Of a DNA stretch of 64,000 nt, positions 51,432 through 61,466 are shown in pieces. Source of the DNA: Adineta vaga. Lineage: Eukaryota > Rotifera. The notes under the pieces were generated by a model, which made no database searches, had not been told where the DNA came from, and was given only the letters and a program-made list of their open reading frames with translations. A program made the position numbers and the translations under genes. The DNA is taken from contig CP075495.1 in assembly GCA_021613535.1 (NCBI GenBank), forward strand, positions 3,968,001 through 4,032,000. Direction: 5' to 3'. The first letter of the stretch is position 1. Each line of letters begins with the position of its first letter.

Positions 51432-53120
51432 ATGGCTTCATCAACATATGATATACTTGGTCAAAAGTTATTTGATGGTACAACAAAACGAATTTATTCA
51501 ATGATTGATCAACCAGGTCTTATTTGTATCTATCGAAAAGATAATTATCGTTCATCTGGAAAAACATTCTGTATACCCGGTAGCCGTCGATCAAGTGTTG
51601 ATAGTTCAATTCGTTTTAATCAACAACAACTTCAAAGTCTTCATAATAATCCGAATCTATTAGATGAAATACCTGGTAAAGGTGCATTAACAACATCCAT
51701 TACAACTTGTGTATATGAAATCTTACGTGAAACATCAATTCCAACATTTTATGTTGCACCACATCCACAACCAGATATGTTTATTGCACGAAAATGTACA
51801 ATGATTCCTATTCTATGGATTGTACGACGTTTAGCAAATGAAACATATGTAAAACGTAATCCCGGAATTGCAAATGGTCATCGATTTGTTCCACCGATTG
51901 TTGAAATTTATCACAAACGTCATCCTGTTGTTTATCGACGTTTAACTATTGGAAATCTTGATGAACATCTCGAATCTTCACGTGAAAGTTTAGTTGATGA
52001 TTCGGATTCGGATTCGGATGAATGTTTTTCATGTATATGGTCCTATGAACAACTTCTTAATGCACATTTTGATATTGAAAATTTGAAAATAAGTCAAACT
52101 GAAATCGAATATATGTATGAAACATGTTGTACAATTTTCGATATTCTCGAACATATATGGATGGTTAAAAAGAATTGTCAATTAATTGATTTAAAAATTG
52201 AATTTGGTATAACAACAACCATGCCAAAAGAAATTGTTGTTGCAAATACATTTGATACAGAAACATGGCATATTCTACGACCAATGGAAAAAACATTATC
52301 AACAGGTTTAGATTTAATTCAAGAAAACCTTATTTGGATTAATACAGCTTTACGAGATATCTTAGATCTAAATAATAAAATTTCATTACCATCAAAACTT
52401 GATCCACGACGACGAAGTTTTGCACAACAAAAGCAATTATCAACTTTAGACGATGTTGACACCGATGAAGAAGATCCTTCAGTTAATAGTATTATTCCCG
52501 AAAATGATCATATCAATGCTCATAGAGATATGTTATCAAATATGTATAAATCATCATTTTCGGCATCAATGACAAGTCGTTGTATTGTTGTTTGTTCATC
52601 ATCGATCGATATTGAACATGCACAAAAAATTAAAATCACATTGAATGAAATCTATAATGTCCAATGTGATATTCGTCTTTGTTCAATCTATAAATCAACA
52701 AAAAGTGTTTTGAAATTTCTATCTAATTATGTTTATGAACATTGTCGACCAACAATATTTATTACACTGGGAAATATAAATAATGGTTTAGCAATGTGTT
52801 TATCATCGAATTCTCCTTATCCAGTTATTCATTGTTCATTAATGAATATTGATCAACAAAATAATCTTTTTGATATCAATTCATATTTATCATCGGATAC
52901 ATCAATGTTTACTGTTGTTTTTACATTATCAAGTGCAATACAAAATGTGATACAAATTCTATCTATAAACGATTGGAGATTATGGACAAAACAGCGTGGA
53001 AAACGTTTGAAAAATTATCTGGATCTATTAATTGCTGATCAACAACTAACAACAATAAGTTCAACAGCAATATCACAACAAACAAATAAAACAAATAGTG
53101 GTATTTTAACAAATAAATAA
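51432..53120 (+). CDS. PAICS-like protein with degenerate active sites (probable pseudoenzyme)
   Basis: An intronless frame of 562 residues with the layout of bifunctional PAICS (SAICAR synthetase then AIR carboxylase), used in purine synthesis. SAICAR synthetase-like parts include LGQKLFDGTTKRIYSMID, GKGALTTSITTCVYEIL, ARKCTMIPILWIVRRLANETYVKRNPG and LIDLKIEFG. The carboxylase-like part includes CIVVCSSSIDIEHAQKIK and NNGLAMCLSSNSPYPVI. Several motifs expected in active enzymes are changed: GKTK reads GTTK, the KDxITAGN segment reads KDNYRSSGK, LADVID reads VANTFD, and the SAHK stretch of the carboxylase reads CSIYK. Acidic and serine-rich inserts (DSDSDSDE; DDVDTDEEDPS) interrupt the fold. 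The frame is fully open, so it is probably expressed with a non-enzymatic or altered role. An ancient retrocopy would explain the absence of introns. Confidence 0.85.
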   Translation: MASSTYDILGQKLFDGTTKRIYSMIDQPGLICIYRKDNYRSSGKTFCIPGSRRSSVDSSIRFNQQQLQSLHNNPNLLDEIPGKGALTTSITTCVYEILRETSIPTFYVAPHPQPDMFIARKCTMIPILWIVRRLANETYVKRNPGIANGHRFVPPIVEIYHKRHPVVYRRLTIGNLDEHLESSRESLVDDSDSDSDECFSCIWSYEQLLNAHFDIENLKISQTEIEYMYETCCTIFDILEHIWMVKKNCQLIDLKIEFGITTTMPKEIVVANTFDTETWHILRPMEKTLSTGLDLIQENLIWINTALRDILDLNNKISLPSKLDPRRRSFAQQKQLSTLDDVDTDEEDPSVNSIIPENDHINAHRDMLSNMYKSSFSASMTSRCIVVCSSSIDIEHAQKIKITLNEIYNVQCDIRLCSIYKSTKSVLKFLSNYVYEHCRPTIFITLGNINNGLAMCLSSNSPYPVIHCSLMNIDQQNNLFDINSYLSSDTSMFTVVFTLSSAIQNVIQILSINDWRLWTKQRGKRLKNYLDLLIADQQLTTISSTAISQQTNKTNSGILTNK

Positions 53121-53223
53121 ACAAGAATTTTTTTCTTTTGTCTTATTCTAAACTATATATTTTTGTTGTTGTTGCTGTATTCTAATTTCTTATCATCTAT
53201 ATTTTGTTATCCAATATCAAAGT

Positions 53224-53241
53224 GAGAGAGAGAGAGAGAGA
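53224..53241. repeat. (GA)n microsatellite
   Basis: About nine GA units in the short interval between the PAICS-like and BIM1-like genes. Similar GA tracts lie at 5094-5111 and 61035-61051. Confidence 0.9.
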
Positions 53242-53392
53242 AAAAAAGTAAAAGATTCTTCGTCAAGATGACAATATATTTTCATTCTTTAGTTAGTGAT
53301 AAAGCATTTTCGAATCTTGATAAAGTCACGATAATTGAAACAGTATCTCTTCTTCGTTCTTTTCAAGTTTATTTCATCATCGACAAGACAAA

Positions 53393-54538
53393 ATGCATAT
53401 CATCTTGTCTCTTGCGGTACTGTCTATTCTTGGTAATGGTGTATATATGCATATATGTATGTGGGCACCAATTCAACGTGGTCAATTTGATATATCCGTA
53501 CCAGGAGCTCATCCATGTTATCGTAAAATAGGACCATGTGGTAATATAAATGCCTCATCATCTTCTCCACGAACATCATTAGTAGCAGGAAGCAAATATA
53601 AAGTTGAATTTCAACAAAATTTGAATCACTATTATACAGGCAAACCTGGTGCACTCGATATTACATTTGCTGTTGGTCTTAATCCATCGGAAAATGATTT
53701 TCGTGTACTTCATTCATTTTCCGATTATAATGCTATGAATCAAATAACACAAACAAATTTTTCCATTGAAATTGATTTACCCAATCAAGCATGTGATGAA
53801 TGTGTTTTACGTGTACGTTATTTATCAAATAATCCCGAAGAAGATGATCATGGAACTGTTTTTCATCAATGTTCAGATATAAAATTAACTCAATCATCTT
53901 TAAATGTATTAAAGCAACAAGAAGAAAAAGAAGAAAAAATTGAAAAAGAACTTATTCAACATCAAGAAGATCCGCATGATTGTTGTGCACCAGAAAGTTA
54001 TCTCAATGGATTTTTTCATGTTATTCCTGCGATTGATTATCGTGCGGAAGGTTTAATTTTTTATGATCAAAAAGCCAAACAAATGCGCGTCATTGTGACA
54101 ACTAACGGTGGTCGTGGTAATACAACATTCGATGGAACATTTGATATGTGGATGAATTTTACATCTGGCCGTCAATATTATTATAATCGTAATACTGGCG
54201 CATGTGATCTTTATGGATTAGATTATTGGAATGATTGGTGTTTCGGTAATAAATATAATCAAACTGAAGATTTTGTTGCTGCTGATGTTCAATGTACATC
54301 TCCATATGGGCCAAGTCGTCATTGTCATCAATGGCGTAATGGAGAATTTCTTTTTGAAACCCTTGCTACATCTGATTGTTTACCATCCAGTATTTCTCGA
54401 CCAAGTGGTGAACGAATTGACTACATTAAAGGATCCATTGGACCAATACCACCATCAACATTCGTGCCCAATCCCGTTTGTGTTAAACAAAAAAAAGTTA
54501 AACATGCATCAAAGCGATGGATGAAAATGCATTTCTAA
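53393..54538 (+). CDS. Secreted protein: BIM1/X325 copper-binding-like domain fused to an ependymin-like domain
   Basis: A single-exon frame of 381 residues with a signal peptide (MHIILSLAVLSILGNG). Residues about 20-175 resemble the BIM1/Cbi1 (X325) LPMO-like fold: an early histidine before APIQRG, PCYRKIGPCG, a SSPRTSLVAG strand, ALDITFAVGLNPSENDFRVL and the closing FHQCSDIKL. A short coiled KQQEEKEEKIEKEL linker follows. The C-terminal half (about 205-345) resembles ependymin-related proteins: CCAPESYLNGFF, GLIFYDQKAKQMRVIV, a YYYNRNTGACDLYGLD strand and WCFG. If the signal peptide is cut right before His20, that histidine would be N-terminal as in copper-binding LPMO-like proteins. Both assignments rest on recalled motifs. 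The role is unknown; a secreted copper- or lipid-binding function would be possible. Confidence 0.65.
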   Translation: MHIILSLAVLSILGNGVYMHICMWAPIQRGQFDISVPGAHPCYRKIGPCGNINASSSSPRTSLVAGSKYKVEFQQNLNHYYTGKPGALDITFAVGLNPSENDFRVLHSFSDYNAMNQITQTNFSIEIDLPNQACDECVLRVRYLSNNPEEDDHGTVFHQCSDIKLTQSSLNVLKQQEEKEEKIEKELIQHQEDPHDCCAPESYLNGFFHVIPAIDYRAEGLIFYDQKAKQMRVIVTTNGGRGNTTFDGTFDMWMNFTSGRQYYYNRNTGACDLYGLDYWNDWCFGNKYNQTEDFVAADVQCTSPYGPSRHCHQWRNGEFLFETLATSDCLPSSISRPSGERIDYIKGSIGPIPPSTFVPNPVCVKQKKVKHASKRWMKMHF

Positions 54539-54685
54539 ATTCGAATCTTTCTATATCGAGAATATTTTCCTTCTTTTATTTTGATTTTTGACAAAAAAAG
54601 AAAAACGAAAAACAACAATACAAAATACAGAAAAGAAATTCAAGTTATATGTGTAAAACTCTATTGAAGAAAATGTTGAGACGTT

Positions 54686-57073
54686 TTAGACTTGTGTACT
54701 ACTGATTTGAATATGATGATAACCATCTTCATCATCATCTTCATCCGGTGTAACAATATCATTTGGATTTCTAGTTGATAATTTAGTTAAAAATCGTCGC
54801 GGCTTTTGATTGACTTTTGTAACTTGATCAAAAACAGGATTTTGTATAATTGGTTGATCCATTTCAGGATCTTCATCATCCGACTCTTGTGCTAATGTTA
54901 AATATGGATTGTTTGGTGCTGGTTGAAATTTATAAGCTGTAAATGTAAAGAATATAAATGTTGTTAATTCAAAACAGACAACTTCAAGCCATTCAAAACG
55001 AAATGGTACTGTTAATTTTACAATATAAACAACAATTCGAGTTAAATAGATATAGAAGACAATCTAAATACAAAGAATATTTAATGAATATCAAATTGAA
55101 TACGAAACCAAATCAAGTATGAATAACAAACCATGAAATAAAATTGTCGGAAGATTTTTAATTTACTTAAACTATTCAATGCTTTTCCATCAGTTTTTGC
55201 TGATTGTTCGAGATGTCTTATTGACCTACAGAAAAGAATATTTTGTCTTTTAATAAATTCATACTAGAATAGAACGTACCAAACAATTGGAAATAAAATT
55301 GCACCACAACATAAAAGATCAACAATAAACCAGATTTGTCTCCATGTTACATAAACAACATCACTTTCTTCTTTCTCTTCTAGAAATATTTGTGCAACGA
55401 CAGCTAAAATCTTTAATAAATCGAAAAACAAAAACTAGATTATCATTTAATAAAATAGATTTTCGAATATTTACTTGGAGTGGAATAGCAATAATAAATA
55501 ATTTTCTTTCACGGTCCGAAACAACATGTTTAATAAATGTAAATCCCGTTCCAACGAGTAAAATAGCAACAATTAAAAGTAGACCACGTAAACTAGACGA
55601 AGAAAATAGTCAATAATTAAAATGAAATCTAATTATTTAACTTACACGTGCGTAATATAGAAGAGAATAGCCCATGCTTCCTCATGTCTACCTTTAATTG
55701 CTATATAATGATGGTTGATCTAATTCAAATGAAAATGGTCAAGGAGAATTAAATAACATTCAAACCTACTCCATGAAAAATTAAAGATAAGGCTTTTGTA
55801 AGAACAAGAAATAACATTAGATAATGAATTTTATAAACCGGATGTCTAAAAGAAACGAAACATTAAGAAAATATTTTTGAATCCTTCGAAACTTGGAATT
55901 TACTTCGATGTTTTTAAAACAAATATCCAATAAAATCCCGAAAGAAAATAAATAACAGCCCACGTAAAATAAAGTACAGGTAAAGGTATTTCACCAGCTG
56001 AAAGATAATTGTCTAAATTTTTTTCAATTAATATTGCCTAAAACAATCAAAATCAATATGATCATTTTTCTATGAGAAGAAAACGTTTTTTGTACCGTTA
56101 AATTAATAGGTAATAATCCTGGATTTAATCCAGTATTTGTTCTATTAAGACAATTATGAAAATATAGATTGTATAGACCTTCTTCTGCTTTCTTCTTAAT
56201 TATGATTTGAAACTAAACAAAAAAAGTTAAAGTTATTCGAATGATTTGCATCAAAAATGAAAATGTAGTTTACTTGGAAATGAAATCGATTTAAACTTCC
56301 ATCGATTCGTTCAATAGGAATTTGTTTAACAAGTGTTTCATTCGTTTTTATCATTTGAGTTACATTTGATGTTAATGTTTGATCTACAAAAATAAATGCA
56401 ATAAAGCAGTACTTTCTTTTTCAAACTTACTTATACTCGTATGTTTTTCATATTGAATTTCCAAATATTCAAAATCGGATGTATATCGTTCAATTAGAAT
56501 TCTAAATTATGCACAAAAAAAACATCAGATAAATTTCACGAATAATAAGACGAGAAGAGATAGCATACTTGGGTTTATCCGATTTATGATCAATTATAAA
56601 ATGTACATGAGGAATTTCATTGACTTGATCATTTTGATAGAAACCACATGATTGACTTTTTCGAGTTTGCTAAAAATGAAATTCATATAAAACATGTTTT
56701 TCCTATTCATTCTTTTTGTTAAAATCTTACTAAATAATTTGCAATACCACTCGTTTTAGCTTTATCAATACTAAATCCAAACTAAAAAAGAAAACAAATT
56801 TAACTATTGAGAAATCTTCTTTTCATTTACTAACGATCATATCTTTGCCAATTCCAACACGATCATAAGTAAAATCTGTCACATTAATATTCATTGATCC
56901 ATCACGAAGAAAACCAAATGTACTCAAGAGAATTTGTTGACGATTATCATCCTATGAGATACATCGATCGAAAAATATATGAAAAGAAAGAATTAACTTA
57001 CAATAATATAAAGATTATGAATACGACAATTGATTGCAGAGAATAGAAAGATAAATAAGAAGAATAAAAACAT
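54686..57073 (-). CDS. GPR107: GPR107/GPR108-type GOST 7TM protein
   Basis: Fourteen exons (minus): 57073-57002, 56951-56835, 56781-56731, 56669-56569, 56501-56431, 56383-56274, 56212-56096, 56037-55904, 55845-55770, 55719-55646, 55592-55475, 55410-55280, 55225-55132 and 55063-54686. They total 547 residues in consistent phase. GOST proteins are Golgi/trans-Golgi seven-helix proteins linked to vesicle recycling. A signal peptide (MFLFFLFIFLFSAINC) precedes a luminal GOLD-like domain of about 220 residues. The 7TM region carries the family signature VVSDRERKLFIIAIPLQ, WRQIWFIVDLLCCGAILFP, VWSIRHLEQSAKTDGKA, LKIFRQFYFM and YKFQPAPNNPYL. The acidic cytoplasmic tail ends ISSTQV. This is the most intron-rich gene after the Ca2+-ATPase and it is intact. 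Confidence 0.93.
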
Positions 57074-57310
57074 TTCGTCTTCGTCGACTAGTAAAATCTA
57101 AAACTTTTGTTTAAAATCAAATGAATATTATTCATCATCGTAATCAATCGAACAATTCTATTCTATATTGCTATTATTCACGACCTAAACATCTGACCAA
57201 TGTTAAAAAAACAAAACTGACATCTATCATCCAATGAATAATTTTCATCAAATCTACACATTTTCTTCTTTTTTTCATTAAACACTTACGCTTAGATCAT
57301 TTAACAAAAC

Positions 57311-58057
57311 ATGGGAACTCTAAAGGATCTCTCTTCACTTTCAGAGAATACTTTTCTTCAAGTAATTAAAACTTTTAATGAGAAGAACATATTCTTTTTT
57401 TAATTTACCTTTTAGGTACTTCGAGATATTCTTGATGAGTATTTTCAACGCATTCCATCATCAAAAGAATCTAGTGATATCGATCCACAAATTCGTCGTC
57501 AACTCGAACATATTCTTCGTAGTACTAATCCTTCATCAAATAAAGTACGCGATTGAAACATACAAACAACTTCTATTAAACAATTTTCTTTGCATTTTCA
57601 GATACCAACAGATGAATTACCTGAGCATTTACAAAAATTTTATATGAATTTTATTCATGATTATCGACGTGATATTGAACGATATCATATTTATCATTCT
57701 AGTCAATATATTGATGAATATCGTTTGAAAAATTTTGATTGGAATATTCGAGTAAAGATAAATATCGAATTTAAACGAAAGATAAAATGATTTGTTTATT
57801 TAGATGACTTTACATGATGAACATTTATTTAAATGTCGTTTACCACTTGTGAATCTTGAATTAGAATTAACAAATGAAAATCATTCAAAAAATATTCTTC
57901 TAGAACTAGATGAACAAGAATTGAATAGATTGATTGAAGAAATGACGAAAATCGAACAGGTAAGTTTATGAAAACGCTTTGCTTTAATTCTTCTTCTTCT
58001 TCTTCTTCTTTTTTTCATTAGACAATGAATAATACTAATGTTCTTCTTACTCAATGA
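57311..58057 (+). CDS. COMMD8: COMM domain-containing protein 8
   Basis: Exons 57311-57361, 57416-57544, 57602-57751, 57804-57959 and 58022-58057 encode 173 residues; human COMMD8 has 183. COMMD proteins form the Commander complex with CCDC22 and CCDC93, acting in endosomal cargo recycling. The N-terminal helical part is followed by a COMM domain opening with RLKNFDWNIR, then MTLHDEHLFKCRLPLVNLELELTNEN, then LLELDEQELNRLIEEMTKIEQ. The NFDW motif and the spacing fit COMMD8 best. The last tiny exon ends NVLLTQ. The gene is divergent from GPR107, with about 240 bp between the two start codons, so they may share a bidirectional promoter. Confidence 0.85.
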
Positions 58058-58287
58058 TTATTTCCTAGTTTGTATCTTTCCTTATTGCAATAAAACAGTA
58101 TCTTCCATGATTGTTTTTTAAATTATGTAATCAAAACTACTTTTCAAATAAAATATCGAGGAGAAATAAAAACTAGATTTGATATACGAATGAAGATCAT
58201 ATAAAAAAACCAAAATTTATTTCAAGAATATTGTTTAATGTTCGAATAGATCCGCACATATATGTTTACAAAATAATGAAAACAAAA

Positions 58288-59243
58288 TTATTCAAATTTC
58301 TTGCCAATATCTGTTGTATGTATTGATGGACTAATTTCTTCGTCAAAACTTTGTTTATTAAATATTTCATTTACACTATATTTACCCGAAGGTTTTTCTT
58401 CTGGATAAGTTTCTAATTGAGTTTGCAATACAAAACTGCCATCATCTGCATTGCGTTCCAGAATACAATATCCACAATTATCAAAATTTTCTAATGTATG
58501 AAATTTTTCTACGGACCAACGATAAAAACGCATAAGAAATAGTCGCATGAATAATCCATGACTAACAATAAGAATATTATTTTCTGACATTAAACAATTA
58601 TCCATTTCACGATATAAACTATCCATAAATGAACTAACACGATCGTAGACATCAGCACCTGATTCACCATTTTTAAAACGATAAAAAAATCGACCAATTT
58701 TCTTTCGTTCGCTCACTGTTATTTCACGTGTAGCAAGATCTTGAAAGTTTCCCCTAAACAAAAACAAAAAAACGAAATCCACATTAGGATTACATTCTAT
58801 TCGAATATTTATAGTTTCATTTACCATTCTTGTTCTCTAATACGTGGATCTTCGCGTACTTTTAAAATCTTTTCTTCAGGAAAGGCTTTACATATTAATT
58901 CACATGTTTCTTTCGAACGACGGAATGGACTAACAAAACAGATTAATGTTTCATTAGTACCAATGATTGATTTTAATTTTTCACCACATTGTAAGGCTTG
59001 TTCTCGTCCTCGATCTGTTAAACCAATAGCATGATCAGGTACGGAACAATAGATATTCGAATCTTGATTTCCTTGACTTTCACCATGTCGAATTAAAATA
59101 ATACGTTTTGCTCGTCGTTGACAACGATATCGTCGTGAACGAATAACCACTATGGAACACAACATATTAATAAGATCATTATTATATAAATACCATAGAA
59201 AAGCAACGGTAACTATTAAAATAAATAAAATAATTACGATCAT
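58288..59243 (-). CDS. Membrane-anchored histidine phosphatase (phosphoglycerate mutase-like, DET1/AT74 type)
   Basis: Exons (minus) 59243-58825 and 58753-58288 encode 294 residues. The histidine phosphatase fold is clear: the phosphohistidine motif LIRHGESQGN, the second arginine in SPFRRSKETCEL and the second catalytic histidine in LIVSHGLFMRLF. The stretch RIREQEWGNFQDL and GRFFYRFKNGESGADVYDRVSSFMDSL closely matches, from memory, the plant AT74-like and fungal DET1-like phosphatases, not glycolytic PGAM or the TIGAR/PFKFB groups. An N-terminal hydrophobic helix (IVIILFILIVTVAFLWYLY) suggests a type II membrane anchor. The substrate is unknown. It converges on COMMD8 with about 230 bp between the stop codons. 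Confidence 0.85.
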
Positions 59244-61466
59244 TATGTAGAAACGTTTCGTTATTGATTATATAAATAATGCTAGATTCTTTTATATATA
59301 TACTAATACATATATGTATTAACGTTCAAAAAGGAGTATTTGAAAATTAGTTTAATCTAAGAATAAAGAAGAAAATTTCTTGTCGAAATATAAGATGCAT
59401 GTGAAAAAATGTAATAGTTTTCGCCGAAAAATATATTTCAAAAAATCTTGTCTTTTATTTTATGTCTAGATAAAGGTAGACGAATAATCATACGATTTGA
59501 AATAGATAAAGAATGAGAAATTACAAAAAAATTTTTAACTATTATGTCCCACATATGTATAATTCTTTCGTAACATAGTTACACTATGATTTATTTTCCC
59601 CTGTTTTCAATGGTTTATTCCTATAACCAATCATATTGACTTGCTGAAAAATTAGTTAGTTTCGCAAATCATTCATTCCATAGGAAAATCAAGTCAAAAT
59701 ATTCATGTCATAGTACATTGGAAATATTTAACGTAAGCCACATTAAAAAGAGGTATTATATCTATGAACCGGAAGAGTATAGTATGAGAATTTTCCGATC
59801 TTTAAAAAGAAAGCATCATCAAAGGAAAAGAGTACTTGTATTAGAAGTACTCAAAACTAACAATAGAGGTGTTGCCTCATTCTGTGTCGTTTATCTATTT
59901 TTAGACAATAGACAGTGTGTATATAAATATACTTGCGATTTCCGAATGTTTGAAGTATTTAGTAGTAATATGATTACTCTTCTTGATAGATCAAACGAAT
60001 TTTTAACAATTAAATTATTGCCGATATAGAAAATCAAACAAATATTCTAACATGATTTAGTATGTTGAATATTGTAGACATCATCGATAAATTGTCTAAG
60101 AAAATTTCTGACATTTATACTTATCAATGATATGCACGCTTATAAATCGATCATTATGAATAACATAACTCAAAAGATAAACTAGTATATTGCCTTTTTG
60201 TGATCTTTGCTTGATCCATTCTACTCATCGTTTATTGTCTTATAAAATACATTGTGTAATCGAACATCTATCTCAATTTGGTACATATGTTTTAGAATGA
60301 TTATTCCTTCCTACAAGTGATCATATAAGACAGATTGTTCATTTCTCGAACAAAATTCAATCTATCTAAGTAATTTATATCATCGAATTCTACTAAAAGA
60401 TTTTTAGTCAATAAAGAAGCCATGGATTTTATCGAAAAATAAACTTAGATTTTGTAAGTTATATGTTCTTTCTTACACATAAAATGTAATTCGATCTTTT
60501 ATTGAATAGAAATTTATCATTCGCATAAAAATTTCCTAATGACCTTGTTTAAGCTTTACGTGTTTTGTCATCATTAAATAGATTATATTCACTTGTTTAT
60601 TTCCCATGATAATGACGTGTGCAAGTGACGATCAAAAGAAAATAATTTAATCGTTATAGACACACATATATATATATATATTCGAAGCGGATGTTCTTCG
60701 AACTTATAGAAATCTTTCTTGATGAATAGAAGTTAAAATAATGTGTTTTTTTTGTTCTTTATAGACGTGATGTAACAATGAACATGTATGAACATGTAAT
60801 GATGATTCTTCTTCTTAAGCTTTTTGCCTTTCAAAAAGAACAGAATTTTGCGAGAAAAGTGCAAGTGTCTGTCAACCGTACGTGTGCGCAAGATAAGCAT
60901 CGGACAACTGAACGAGTAAATAACCGAGAGTTAGTCAATTCATTCTTTTACTACAACAGACATCCTGATCGACAGGAATGATGATGACGACCGCAATGTT
61001 CAACATCAACATGTTCCAATGATGCAGTGCTGGATGAGAGAGAGAGAGAGAAAGAGAAAAAAACCGAGACGAACGGAAGAAAGAAACAAAGAACGAAGAG
61101 AAGAAGAACTAGAAGAGAGTATATGCCGCAAACTGAGGATGATTACGAAACAGACGGCAAGAAGAAAATGTGCTCAACATACATACACACCACATCTATG
61201 AGAATGTGGTTTAGCTGCGTGTGCTGTTACTTATTCTTTCTTTTTTTTCTCAAAATGAAAATGGGTAACTAATCGGAATAACAAAAGCTTTGTATGTTTT
61301 GATTTGCAAAGAAATCGAGTATAATAGTGTTCCTGTTAGCTTGCATTATAGAGGAATAATCCTTCATTTAATCGAGGGTTTAATGATTAGTTCTCTGATG
61401 CATATTCTTCTATCATTAACTGATTCTTTTCTCTTTTTTTTAGAAATGTTTCTTTCATAGTAATTG
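59244..61466. other. Long intergenic region before the LRR gene
   Basis: No coding gene supported. The 103-residue frame at 59718-60029 has no domain and AT-driven composition. A GA microsatellite lies near 61035-61051. A possible 5'-UTR intron of the LRR gene runs from a GTAACT donor near 61264 to the acceptor at 61442. Confidence 0.4.

Noticed and set aside
59718-60029. 103-codon plus-strand open frame in the long spacer before the LRR gene
   Set aside because: No domain, signal or splice context; composition fits AT-rich non-coding sequence.
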